Positions 46,780 through 55,268 of a DNA stretch of 64,000 nt are shown here, one piece after another. The DNA is from Eubacteriales bacterium (GTDB lineage Bacteria > Bacillota > Clostridia > Lachnospirales > Lachnospiraceae): the NCBI GenBank assembly GCA_030536995.1, contig JAUNOY010000012.1, positions 1 to 64,000 on the forward strand, given 5' to 3'. Below the pieces are notes generated by a model. The model was given only the letters and a program-made list of their open reading frames with translations, made no database searches and was not told the DNA's origin. How positions within the stretch are numbered: the first letter of the stretch is position 1; each line of letters opens with the position of its first letter. The translations under genes and the position numbers were made by a program.

Positions 46780-47847
46780 ATGAAACATATCGTACTTACC
46801 GGCGGCGGTACTGCCGGACATGTTACTCCAAATATAGCCTTAATTCCCAGACTTAAAGAGCTCGGCTATCAGATTTCCTATATCGGTTCTTATGACGGAA
46901 TCGAAAAAAAACTCATTGAAGAACTTGGAATCCCCTATTACGGAATCTCTTCCGGTAAATTAAGACGTTATTTTGACCTGAAAAATTTCTCTGATCCGTT
47001 CAGAGTTCTTAAAGGTTTCCATCAAGCCAGAAAACTTTTAAAAGAATTAAAGCCTGATGTAATTTTCTCTAAAGGCGGTTTCGTTACTGTACCTGTTGTT
47101 ATCGCAGCAAAAAAATGCAGGATTCCGGCAATCATTCACGAATCTGATATGACTCCCGGACTCGCAAACAAACTCTGCCTTTCCTCTGCCGCAAAAATCT
47201 GCTGCAATTTCCCGGAAACAGTCAGCAGTCTTCCCAAAGACAAAGCAGTTCTTACCGGTACTCCTATCCGCCGCGAACTGATGGATGGCGATAAGGAAAC
47301 CGCCAGAGAATTCTGCGGTTTCACTGACGAAAAACCAGTTCTTATGGTAATCGGAGGAAGCCTTGGCGCTGCGTCTGTTAACGAAAACATCCGCAAAATT
47401 CTTCCTGAACTTCTGAAAGACTTTCAGGTTATTCATCTTTGCGGAAAAGGCAAAACCGATGAAAGTCTCAAATCAACAGAAGGCTATGTCCAGTTTGAAT
47501 ACATCAAAGATGAACTTCCTGATTTATTTGCCCTTGCAGATATCGTTATTTCCCGCGCAGGCGCTAATGCAATCTGCGAACTTAATGCATTAAAAAAACC
47601 AAATCTGTTAATCCCGCTTTCTGCAAACGCAAGCCGAGGAGACCAGATTCTCAACGCTCGCTCCTTTGAGCGCCAGGGCTTCAGTATGGTTATGGAAGAA
47701 GAAGAGATTACCGCGCAGTCTCTTTTGGATGCTGTTCACAAATTATATGCAAACCGAAAAACATATATCAGCGCCATGTCTGCCAATAAACATATGGACT
47801 CTATCCAGCAAATAACTTCCATTATAGAGGAACTCGTTCGAAAATAG
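46780..47847 (+). CDS. murG: UDP-GlcNAc:undecaprenyl-PP-MurNAc-pentapeptide transferase MurG
   Basis: 355 residues from the ATG at 46780 (AGGAGGAA seven bases upstream; the longer frame is spurious). Motifs are VLTGGGTAGHVTPNIALIP (2-20), the SKGGFVTVPVVIAA segment, GGSLGAASVNENIR and the acceptor-binding RAGANAICELNALKKP. It makes lipid II at the membrane. It is not in a division cluster and inserts between the DUF4367 gene and the sigma factor gene. Confidence 0.95.
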   Translation: MKHIVLTGGGTAGHVTPNIALIPRLKELGYQISYIGSYDGIEKKLIEELGIPYYGISSGKLRRYFDLKNFSDPFRVLKGFHQARKLLKELKPDVIFSKGGFVTVPVVIAAKKCRIPAIIHESDMTPGLANKLCLSSAAKICCNFPETVSSLPKDKAVLTGTPIRRELMDGDKETAREFCGFTDEKPVLMVIGGSLGAASVNENIRKILPELLKDFQVIHLCGKGKTDESLKSTEGYVQFEYIKDELPDLFALADIVISRAGANAICELNALKKPNLLIPLSANASRGDQILNARSFERQGFSMVMEEEEITAQSLLDAVHKLYANRKTYISAMSANKHMDSIQQITSIIEELVRK

Positions 47848-47864
47848 TCATTCTTATCCGGTAA

Positions 47865-48395
47865 TCAATCCGCAATTTTCTGATACTCCTCTTTCAGCCA
47901 GCGCTTCGTTCTCATAATTCTGTTATTCACATTACTGACTGTGATATTGAATTGTTCCGCAACGAAGCCTGGCAAAATATCAAAGATTTTAACTCTGATA
48001 TAAATCTCGTAATTCAATTCATTTTTCTTTCGTAATTCCTGAAAAAGCAACTTAATTTTATGATGAGTTTCCAGTCCCATGATCATATCATCAATCTCAT
48101 AGCTCAATTCCTTAAAACTCTTATCATCTGTGATTTCTCCCACATTATACTCATGCTTCTTATGAGCTCTTCTGTAGTAGTCGCTCACTTTATTAAACGT
48201 AATTGTTTTCACCAATCCATAAATTTTTCTTTCGTTTGACAAATCCAGACCTTCGCCCATATTATAAATACTGGCGAAAACCTCCTGACAGATATCATCA
48301 GCTATGTATTCATCGCGTACAAGCTTCTTTGCCATTTTTCTTGAGAAACCACGGTATTTTTTGTAGAATAGCATAAAATCCGCGTTTGTCATCAT
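47865..48395 (-). CDS. ECF-like sigma-70 family factor
   Basis: 176 residues with sigma region 2 (DDICQEVFASIYN, about 33-45; then YGLVKTITFNKVSDYYRRA) and a region 4 helix-turn-helix (VAEQFNITVSNVNNRIMRT, about 146-164). There is no region 3, so it is ECF-type. It ends 17 bases from the convergent murG stop and starts 25 bases after the HIT gene. The probable partner is the DUF4367 protein; target promoters are unknown. Confidence 0.87.
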   Translation of the reverse strand: MMTNADFMLFYKKYRGFSRKMAKKLVRDEYIADDICQEVFASIYNMGEGLDLSNERKIYGLVKTITFNKVSDYYRRAHKKHEYNVGEITDDKSFKELSYEIDDMIMGLETHHKIKLLFQELRKKNELNYEIYIRVKIFDILPGFVAEQFNITVSNVNNRIMRTKRWLKEEYQKIAD

Positions 48396-48420
48396 TTGTA
48401 TCTCCTTGTCAGCAAAACCC

Positions 48421-48825
48421 TCAAGCTTTTACTTTCGCAAGAATTTCCTCTTTTTCCTCTTCTGTCAGTTTACCGGGTGTCCAGGTAATTCCAACTCCGT
48501 CATTTTTATATCTCGGAATCAGATGCATATGAAAATGGAAAACAGTCTGACCAGCCGGCTCTCCATTATTCTGAACAATATTAAGTCCATCACATTTCAA
48601 AGTTTCCGTCATCACTGTTGCCATCTTCTTTGCGAGAACCATCGCTTTCGCCGCCAACTCATCAGACATCTCATAAATATTTGCCGCATGAGTTTTAGGG
48701 AGAATCAGTGCATGTCCCTTGCTTGCGGGTCCCAAATCCAGAATAACGCGGAAATCTTCATCCTCATACAGTGTAGCTGCCGGGATTTCCCCATTTGCGA
48801 TTTTACAAAAAATACAATTTTCCAT
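48421..48825 (-). CDS. HIT family nucleotide hydrolase
   Basis: 134 residues from the ATG at 48825 (GGAGAGGG upstream; the frame-initial ATG is leader). The motif HFHMHLIP is the HIT histidine triad, and CIFCKIANGEIPA is the zinc/Cys start of the family. It probably hydrolyses adenosine monophosphoramidates. It is just upstream of the sigma gene, probably co-transcribed. Confidence 0.92.
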   Translation of the reverse strand: MENCIFCKIANGEIPAATLYEDEDFRVILDLGPASKGHALILPKTHAANIYEMSDELAAKAMVLAKKMATVMTETLKCDGLNIVQNNGEPAGQTVFHFHMHLIPRYKNDGVGITWTPGKLTEEEKEEILAKVKA

Positions 48826-48971
48826 GTTTATTTCCCTCTCCTTTTTCAATTTCATTATTATTTTATATGATAAAAAACAGAAACCCGCAATCCCTTATAT
48901 TTTATGCGTTTTCCTGTTATTATCCCTTTATGATTTGTCGTTTTTATGCGAATTTTTCAGTACGGATTTTG

Positions 48972-49000
48972 TTGATATTAAAAAACCTAAGTGATACACT
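48972..49000 (+). promoter_or_regulatory. Promoter of the orphan histidine kinase
   Basis: TTGATA (48972-48977), 17 bases, TACACT (48995-49000). RNA start would fall about 12 bases before the ATG, with the ribosome site at the very end. Confidence 0.55.
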
Positions 49001-49018
49001 TTTTCATGAGGTGATGAT

Positions 49019-49693
49019 ATGCAGGTTAATACCACAGCAGAACAATTAAAAAATGAGTTTCAAATTACATTATCAAAATTCGCCCATGAAATCCGCAATC
49101 CACTGGCGCTGATCAACAGTGAACTCCAATTAATGGCCTCCTCCCATCCGGAGCTCATTAATGATCCGCAATGGGAAGATTTACAGGACAATCTGGACTA
49201 TGTAAAAGAACTGCTTAATGAATTCTCAAATTACAACAATGCCGACAAACTGTCTTTACATCCTGTTGCTCCCGATGAATTCCTCCGCAATATTTTATCC
49301 AGTGAACAAGCAACACTGGACTATCTGGGAATTGCTCTGGACACAGATATTTCAGACAGCACACGTTCTTTCCCTATAGACAGACTCAAAATGCGTCAGG
49401 CTCTTTTAAATCTGCTCCGAAATGCGACCGAATCTATTACACATACTCACGGTCGGATTAAAGTCTGTCTCAGAAACACAGGACAAGGTATCTGTATCTC
49501 TATCGAAGATAACGGATGCGGCATGACTCAGGAACAAATGAACCACATTTTCTCCCCCTTCGTTACCTCCAAACCAACGGGAACCGGACTGGGTCTTGCC
49601 ATAACTGAGCAGATTATTCAGGCACATGGTGGTCATATTGAAGTAACAAGCCAACCTGATCAAGGCTCTGTTTTCAAACTTTTTCTGGGATGA
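49019..49693 (+). CDS. Sensorless cytoplasmic histidine kinase (orphan)
   Basis: 224 residues with only a kinase core: a HisKA helix with His23 in FAHEIRNPL, the N box NLLRNATES, G1 DNGCGM and G2 GTGLGLAI. There is no membrane segment, PAS or GAF domain, and no response regulator nearby. It could be a phosphotransfer or sporulation-type kinase that takes its signal from another protein. The last 34 bases overlap the rhomboid gene on the other strand. Confidence 0.85.
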   Translation: MQVNTTAEQLKNEFQITLSKFAHEIRNPLALINSELQLMASSHPELINDPQWEDLQDNLDYVKELLNEFSNYNNADKLSLHPVAPDEFLRNILSSEQATLDYLGIALDTDISDSTRSFPIDRLKMRQALLNLLRNATESITHTHGRIKVCLRNTGQGICISIEDNGCGMTQEQMNHIFSPFVTSKPTGTGLGLAITEQIIQAHGGHIEVTSQPDQGSVFKLFLG

Positions 49694-50259
49694 TACAAAA
49701 GCACGGCTAATACAAACCCGCCGAACAATCCTCCAACGTGTGCGGCATTATCCACACCGCTGCTGGCAAAACCAAAGTAAAGCGATAAGGCAGCCATGAT
49801 TACCATTTGTCTGACAGAAAGGTCTCCCACCCTGCCCCTATGTCGAAGCAGTGCATAAATCATGGCTCCCATCACCGCAAACACTGCTCCTGAAGCGCCA
49901 GCTGACACTGCAAACTCATTTTTTTTCAGTTCTATATACAGAGAAAGGAGATTTCCTCCGATTCCTCCGAACAGATAAATGATCAAAAATCTGATTTTTC
50001 CGGCAATCTGTTCCAGTCTTCCGCCCAATACAAAAAGCACCAGCATATTATTAACAAGATGCCGAGATCCAAAGTGCAGAAACATACTGGTAAATATCCT
50101 GTATACACCGCCGTTCAGAATTTCCGGTGCATATGCAGCTCCGCATTCTACCATATGCATGGTATCATCTGTCCCGCCAGTCAGTTCCACAAACAGAAAA
50201 ACCAACACATTTATAAGAATCAATGCAACTGTCACTGGTTCTTTTTTTAATTCTTCCAC
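49660..50259 (-). CDS. Rhomboid family intramembrane serine protease
   Basis: 199 residues, six membrane spans. The catalytic dyad is visible as Ser123 in GASGAVFA and His174 in NAAHVGG; the oxyanion Asn is in HLVNNML (near 70). It cleaves membrane substrates, unknown here. It lies 130 bases downstream of the FHA protein that ends the pilus operon, on the same strand, so a pilus-related role is possible but unproven. Confidence 0.9.
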   Translation of the reverse strand: MEELKKEPVTVALILINVLVFLFVELTGGTDDTMHMVECGAAYAPEILNGGVYRIFTSMFLHFGSRHLVNNMLVLFVLGGRLEQIAGKIRFLIIYLFGGIGGNLLSLYIELKKNEFAVSAGASGAVFAVMGAMIYALLRHRGRVGDLSVRQMVIMAALSLYFGFASSGVDNAAHVGGLFGGFVLAVLLYHPRKSLKTEP

Positions 50260-50389
50260 TGTTAACCTCTTTTCTGCTTTTTCAATTTCACAGAAACATT
50301 TTATCAGACCTGGCTGATTTTTTCAAAGTATTTCTTGATAAAATCCATTTCATCCTTATAAAATTCTATTTTCAAGATTTGTCCTTCTT

Positions 50390-51838
50390 TCATTCCAAAA
50401 AAACGTATCTTGCCTGGGCAAATGCAACCTCATCTTCGTTTTGCAGACAATACTCTTCCTCTGCTTTCAAAAGCCTTCCGTTTACTGTTGTTCCGTTTCT
50501 GGAATTTAAATCTGTCAGATAATATCCCTCTTCTTTCTTTTTTATTTTCGCATGGACACGACTCACTGTAGGAAGATCAATGACTGCATCTGACGCAGTC
50601 TGAAGCTTTCCGATAACCACCAGTTCTTTTTCAATATAAATTGTTGCAAGCTCTCCCGGTTCTCTGCTTACCAGGCTGGGCGGTCCATTTGTATTGTTCA
50701 TAGAAAGAACTACTGTTTCTCCGACGTTTTTCGTCGACTTATTCTCCTGTATTGTTCCTGCCCGAAACTGCAACGGCATTCGCCCCAAACCTTCCGTATC
50801 CCTTTCTGTTTTTTCCCTAAAAACATTCTTTTCTTCCTGTTCTTTCCTTTCCGCTTTCGCATGTGCTCTTCTCAAATCCCTCTCCGAATCCTGTTTTCTT
50901 TCTTCTTCTTTTTTCTTTTTTAATTTTTTTGCAACTGTATAAGCAAGCATTCCTGCCCCCATTACCGTAATTAAAATCCCAAGAATTACTGAAAGTTCTA
51001 TTCCTGACAGATATCCCAACATCTTCGCAGCCAGAATCATACTCAAAACCAGACTTCCCCCCGCAATACCTGCAATTTTTTTCAAAATCCCGTAACTGTT
51101 CTTTTTATTTCTGAATTTTTCATTCTTATCATCCATGCTTTGCCTGCAACTATCTCTCCAGAACTGTTCACTTTTAATATCAGTTGCCCCTGTTCCAAAT
51201 ATAGCTGTCTCTTCTGTCTGTATCTTCTGCTCCTCTCTTTCTTTTTCGTGCGGTCTCAATGCTATGTCCTCATCCTTGTCCGCTTCTCTGTCACGTCCTC
51301 TGTACAGTTCTTCCTTTATATGCTCCAGATGAAAACTGTCTTCCATTGCTCTTCTGTATATTCCATATCCAATCCTGACCGCCATATCGTCCTCATGGTT
51401 TATTTTAGGAAGAATATATTCTGTAAGTTCCTGAAATTGTTCTCTCAGATCTTTCTTATATCCCGGAAGAAAACAAAAACCTATTTCTCTTTTTTCCACT
51501 TCCAGAAACATATACTCCGGCATGAGCACAAGCTGTTCAGGATTCATCAGATATTCCGCCATATCTTCCATAACCCGGATAAATTCCCCAAAAATCAATT
51601 TCACTTCATCCTGTCCTAGCTTTCTGTTCTCATAAAAAGAAGCAAGCGCCTGGCGTGATGTAATATCGTAATATACAGAAAAATCCCCATTCACCCCCTG
51701 AATCCTGCATTTTATCAGAGACGGGACAACATTCCCAACCATCATTCTGACCTGATAAGAAGAAGTATCAATTTCTTTTTCACCATGAAGCACAAGATAA
51801 TTATGATTCATATCCCGTTTATATTCTGTATACATCAC
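50390..51838 (-). CDS. DUF6382 plus FHA domain protein, last gene of the pilus operon
   Basis: 482 residues. The N-terminal 170 residues match DUF6382 of Tad-associated proteins, followed by a charged linker, one or two membrane spans (about 260-310), another charged stretch, and a C-terminal FHA domain (about 405-482: LPTVSRVHAKI ... NSRNGTTVNG). FHA domains bind phosphothreonine, so this couples the pilus to Ser/Thr kinase signalling. It overlaps the second TadE-like gene by four bases. Confidence 0.83.
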   Translation of the reverse strand: MMYTEYKRDMNHNYLVLHGEKEIDTSSYQVRMMVGNVVPSLIKCRIQGVNGDFSVYYDITSRQALASFYENRKLGQDEVKLIFGEFIRVMEDMAEYLMNPEQLVLMPEYMFLEVEKREIGFCFLPGYKKDLREQFQELTEYILPKINHEDDMAVRIGYGIYRRAMEDSFHLEHIKEELYRGRDREADKDEDIALRPHEKEREEQKIQTEETAIFGTGATDIKSEQFWRDSCRQSMDDKNEKFRNKKNSYGILKKIAGIAGGSLVLSMILAAKMLGYLSGIELSVILGILITVMGAGMLAYTVAKKLKKKKEEERKQDSERDLRRAHAKAERKEQEEKNVFREKTERDTEGLGRMPLQFRAGTIQENKSTKNVGETVVLSMNNTNGPPSLVSREPGELATIYIEKELVVIGKLQTASDAVIDLPTVSRVHAKIKKKEEGYYLTDLNSRNGTTVNGRLLKAEEEYCLQNEDEVAFAQARYVFLE

Positions 51839-52266
51839 TGCCCCCCAAATTCACCCAGAACTGCTTTTGCAGAGCGGATTTTACGTATCCAGCCTACAGG
51901 GCGTATAACCTGTGATGTTCCCTCGGTACGTAAGTGCCAGTTAAAAATCCCATATCCGGAAATCGTATCCAAATCATAGGTTACCTGAACTTCTCCCCCG
52001 ACATTCGTCTGTGTACTCAGATTTTCTGCTCCGAAAAATCCCTGATTCCCAAGAACTTCACTTCTCATTCTTGCATTTTCATATATCTGACCCTGCTTTT
52101 TTATTCCCTCCATACTTCCGCTGACTGCAGACTCATATGCCGCTGCAGTCAGCCATGCTCTGTTATGTACGAAAAAGCACAAATAAATAAGCCCCATGAG
52201 AACAAGAAGAATCAAAGGCATCAGACATGCTGTTTCTACCGTCATACTTCCTTTCTTTATTTCCAC
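51835..52266 (-). CDS. TadE-like pseudopilin (second)
   Basis: 143 residues. Near the N-terminus KGSMTVETACLMPLILLVL forms a prepilin-type signal with glutamate at +5 after the predicted G/S cleavage, then a hydrophobic helix and a soluble domain of about 100 residues. It should be cut by a prepilin peptidase and integrated in the pilus machine. It overlaps the adjacent peptidase gene and the FHA gene by 4-10 bases. Confidence 0.8.
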   Translation of the reverse strand: MEIKKGSMTVETACLMPLILLVLMGLIYLCFFVHNRAWLTAAAYESAVSGSMEGIKKQGQIYENARMRSEVLGNQGFFGAENLSTQTNVGGEVQVTYDLDTISGYGIFNWHLRTEGTSQVIRPVGWIRKIRSAKAVLGEFGGQ

Positions 52267-52676
52267 AAAAGCACACCTCCTATATACCCAAGAAAAAGGA
52301 ACGGCACGAAAGGAATCTCGGCTTTTCTCTCTTTATGCAATATCACCAGAAGAATTCCTGCCCATATGGCACTACCTCCCAGACCAATCAGCAGCATTAC
52401 AAGAAACTCTTCTGTTTCCATCGCTATCCCAAGAGCCATCATCAGCCATCCATCTCCCATTCCGAGAGCTCCTTTTGTCACAATGCTTACTACCAGAAAA
52501 AAAGCACTGATTCCCACAGGGATAAAAAAACTCGTAGATATCCTGCCAGTGCAAGCCGTCCAGATCAGACTGCCCGCCGCAAATACCGCCGCTGCAACAA
52601 GGGAAATCTCCTTTCTCCTTATATCTGTCCATGTATTCAATCCCAGAAATCCCAGTATACATATTTCTTTCAGCAT
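52257..52676 (-). CDS. Prepilin peptidase, A24 family (second of two)
   Basis: 139 residues with about four membrane spans. The two catalytic aspartates are in TWTDIRRKEI and LGMGDGW, the latter matching the GxGD signature. It cleaves prepilin leaders at the membrane. A second, distinct A24 peptidase heads the operon at 59299-59811, so one may serve the pilin and the other the TadE-like proteins. Confidence 0.85.
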   Translation of the reverse strand: MLKEICILGFLGLNTWTDIRRKEISLVAAAVFAAGSLIWTACTGRISTSFFIPVGISAFFLVVSIVTKGALGMGDGWLMMALGIAMETEEFLVMLLIGLGGSAIWAGILLVILHKERKAEIPFVPFLFLGYIGGVLLWK

Positions 52677-52694
52677 AATTCTCCTTCTTTCTAC

Positions 52695-53549
52695 TCATCC
52701 ACACCTGCTACAGGCACACACATCCCCAGCTTCTGATTCCTTTACCATACGTACGGAGCGTTTCAACCCGCTGCAGGTACCAAGGTTATGATAGCGGTTT
52801 CCCTGTTTCGTGATGTAAACACTGCCTCCAGGTTTCTGATTCCGACTGCAGGCTTCGCAGGCTGTATACTTTTCACCATACATATTTTTCGTTCCCAGGA
52901 CTGAGTTCCCGGGAATTTGCCTAACAGAAAGATTCAGATAGCTGCATCCCAGCTTCTTGTGATACACGCTTCCGTTTTCTGTCATATACACCATATTTTC
53001 AGGCTCCCTCTGCTCTAGTTCTTCGCTTTCTGTCCCATATTCCTTTCCCGTCCACGCATGGACCTTTACTGTATTATGCATTCGCACGGTCGGAAGAGGT
53101 ATCACTCCCCCTATTGGTTTATAACTGTACATATCCGGCAAAGTAATATCTTCCGGTCCCTCCCCCTCAAGTACATAGGCATACATTCCCGCTTGCTTCG
53201 CCCTTTCACATAGCTTAGTCAGATGTTCCGTCTGAAGCCGGTAAATATCCATAAAGGAAATCAACGTTACCATTCCCATAAAAAACAAGGGCAGGACAAG
53301 AGCAGTTTCAACAGCCAGACTTGCTTTCGCCATTGTTATCCTGCCACAGGCTCTCCCCGAAGAGGTGCAAAAAGATACCTTTCCAGAAAGCATTCTTCTG
53401 CATTTCGGGGGACGCAGAAAAAACCGACATCTTAAAGAGCGTTTCCTTTCTCTTTTTTCTGTTTCCTTACTATTTATGTTACTCTTTCTATTATTTTTCC
53501 CACATCTGTTTATCTGTATTTTTTTCATCGTATCTCTCTGAAAAAGCAT
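52695..53549 (-). CDS. TadE-like protein with two Cys/His modules
   Basis: 284 residues if started at ATG 53549. A basic, Cys-rich N-terminus (1-72) precedes a prepilin-type segment KASLAVETALVLPLFFMGM (about 75-93, Glu at +5). Start at ATG 53333 with AGGA would give a normal short leader and is a serious alternative. The soluble part ends in two copies of a roughly 45-residue module with a YH...C...C..C pattern (VYHKKLGCSYL...ACEAC and RYHNLGTCSGL...CACSRC), probably binding metal. Confidence 0.72.
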   Translation of the reverse strand: MLFQRDTMKKIQINRCGKNNRKSNINSKETEKRERKRSLRCRFFLRPPKCRRMLSGKVSFCTSSGRACGRITMAKASLAVETALVLPLFFMGMVTLISFMDIYRLQTEHLTKLCERAKQAGMYAYVLEGEGPEDITLPDMYSYKPIGGVIPLPTVRMHNTVKVHAWTGKEYGTESEELEQREPENMVYMTENGSVYHKKLGCSYLNLSVRQIPGNSVLGTKNMYGEKYTACEACSRNQKPGGSVYITKQGNRYHNLGTCSGLKRSVRMVKESEAGDVCACSRCG

Positions 53550-53582
53550 CTTTTCGCACCCCTTTCTATAACAATTTTCATG

Positions 53583-55040
53583 TCATTCATAGCAATACTG
53601 TCTGGTCACTGTAAACGTCTTCATTTTATTAACCTCCACATCCGCAGATGCCTCAATAGACGTAATACAGGAATCCAGTTTAAAATCCGGTTTTCCCCCT
53701 ATAGTTCTAACCGACAGTTCTACCATATCCATCGCTCGCATAACCTTTTTTTCTTTTCCAACAGTCATAAGAAATATCTGCAGATAATCTTCATATGACA
53801 TGCCATTTTCACTGCTTCTTCGTACAGAATCCAGCCCTTCCAGGAGATGAGGCAGATTTTCCAGTGAAAGTTGCCAATCTGTGCCGTTCTTCACCAGTGG
53901 TACTTTCCCTCCGTCAAAAAGCTCTCTGACATCCAGAATACTCTCTGCAAATGACCAGCAAAACAAAAGCGCCGCAGTTATGGCTGATGCCGCCGGAGGA
54001 ATCAGAAACCCTGAGGCAATAGCAAGAGCCAGCGCCTCTGCCTGCGCACGTTTTGTACTGTCCGCAGCCAGACATGCAAAATTCACTCCCTCCCTTACAA
54101 GTAAAAGCTTCTTTGCCACAGCTTTCAAGTTGTCCGTATCTGCAGATTTCCCACCCAGAATATATTCCACCTGATATGAGAGTCCACCGCCGGATGGCTT
54201 TCTGAAATTCCCCAGTCTGCTCATAAGATACTGCTGAAATAAAAGCTTCGCCGCATAGGAATCATCATTCTCCAGACCATCAGGAATAGGAAGTCCTGTT
54301 TGTAACACCCTTCCACTGACCAGACTACGCGCATCTGTCTCCTTAGAAGAAATCTCATTTCCTGACGGTATCACAAGCTCCAGAAGCCCCATTTTCATAA
54401 TTCTCCGTATCACAGCTATGGGATTCTCTGCCGGCTGTGCCACCGGAGGCTGTGCCGGAACTTCTCCTGAATTTTCTTTTTCAGCAGCAGCCTCTTTGGA
54501 AGCCTGTTCAGCCTGATTTACAACCGTATCATAGGATTCCAGAGCACCTCCTGATTCTGCACGCCGCCCTTCCTCTTCTGCATCCTTAACTTTATTTTCT
54601 CTTTCCTGCATTTTTCCAAGAAGGAGCTGTATCCCCTGACTTCCCAGTGTTTCTTTCATATAGTTTACAATCTGCTGATAAAATGCCATTCCGCTCTCAT
54701 CTGTTAACAGCCTGTACCCTGTAAACCCTCCTCCTTTCAAGGACAGCTTCTGACTGTTTTGTTTTAAAACAGGCTCCATATAAGAAATCAGATTATCATA
54801 GACCGTCGCCAGCTTCACTTCCCCTCCTCCTCCGGAACCGTCTAATGCAAACAAATCATACTCTTCCAGAAGTTTTCTGTCATACTGCCCAAACAGGGAA
54901 TAAAGCCCAATGTCCATTCCATTTAAAATCTGGACTCTTGCAGCCGCTATTCTGACAGATGTAATACCGGCACAAACCAGAGACACCATAAGACTGAGTA
55001 TCAGCGATAAAAAAACTGTAATACTTCCGCGTCTCGCCAT
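53583..55040 (-). CDS. DUF5702 Tad-locus protein with TadG-like N-terminus
   Basis: 485 residues from the ATG at 55040, since GGAGGTG lies nine bases before it inside the longer frame. The N-terminus RRGSITVFLSLILSLMVS resembles a prepilin signal (G/S), but residue +5 is Phe instead of Glu. A large extracytoplasmic domain follows, with a Pro/Glu/Ala-rich insert near residues 165-210. DUF5702 proteins occur in Firmicute Tad operons; the role is unknown. It follows the Flp1-like gene by 30 bases. Confidence 0.78.
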   Translation of the reverse strand: MARRGSITVFLSLILSLMVSLVCAGITSVRIAAARVQILNGMDIGLYSLFGQYDRKLLEEYDLFALDGSGGGGEVKLATVYDNLISYMEPVLKQNSQKLSLKGGGFTGYRLLTDESGMAFYQQIVNYMKETLGSQGIQLLLGKMQERENKVKDAEEEGRRAESGGALESYDTVVNQAEQASKEAAAEKENSGEVPAQPPVAQPAENPIAVIRRIMKMGLLELVIPSGNEISSKETDARSLVSGRVLQTGLPIPDGLENDDSYAAKLLFQQYLMSRLGNFRKPSGGGLSYQVEYILGGKSADTDNLKAVAKKLLLVREGVNFACLAADSTKRAQAEALALAIASGFLIPPAASAITAALLFCWSFAESILDVRELFDGGKVPLVKNGTDWQLSLENLPHLLEGLDSVRRSSENGMSYEDYLQIFLMTVGKEKKVMRAMDMVELSVRTIGGKPDFKLDSCITSIEASADVEVNKMKTFTVTRQYCYE

Positions 55041-55070
55041 ATGAGAATACACCTCCTCCTGATCCATAGT

Positions 55071-55250
55071 TTAAATAGAATTACTCTGTTTTGTTATCTT
55101 AGAAAGAATCTTCTCAACAAGGGCAGTAAGCTGGTCTTTAAAAATGATAACAAGTCCGATAAGCACCACCAGAATCAGAATAATCTCAACAACACCTACC
55201 GCGTCTTCTTCTCTTGCAAACTCTTCTGCAATTTCCCGAAATTTCTCCAT
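55071..55250 (-). CDS. Flp1-like pilin, 59 residues
   Basis: MEKFREIAEEFAREE leads into DAVGVVEIILILVVLIG and a short charged tail (59 residues). A prepilin cut after DA would leave mature V-G-V-V-E with Glu at +5, and the hydrophobic helix follows; this matches the Flp1 family of Firmicute Tad pilins. It is the main candidate for the fibre subunit. AAGGAGG-type site overlaps the TadC end. It lies between TadC and DUF5702 as expected for the operon. Confidence 0.82.
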   Translation of the reverse strand: MEKFREIAEEFAREEDAVGVVEIILILVVLIGLVIIFKDQLTALVEKILSKITKQSNSI

Positions 55251-55268
55251 ATTATTTCCTCCTTCTCT

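Noticed and set aside
49748-49756. DnaA box inside the rhomboid gene
   Set aside because: A single TTATCCACA within coding sequence is expected by chance and is isolated.
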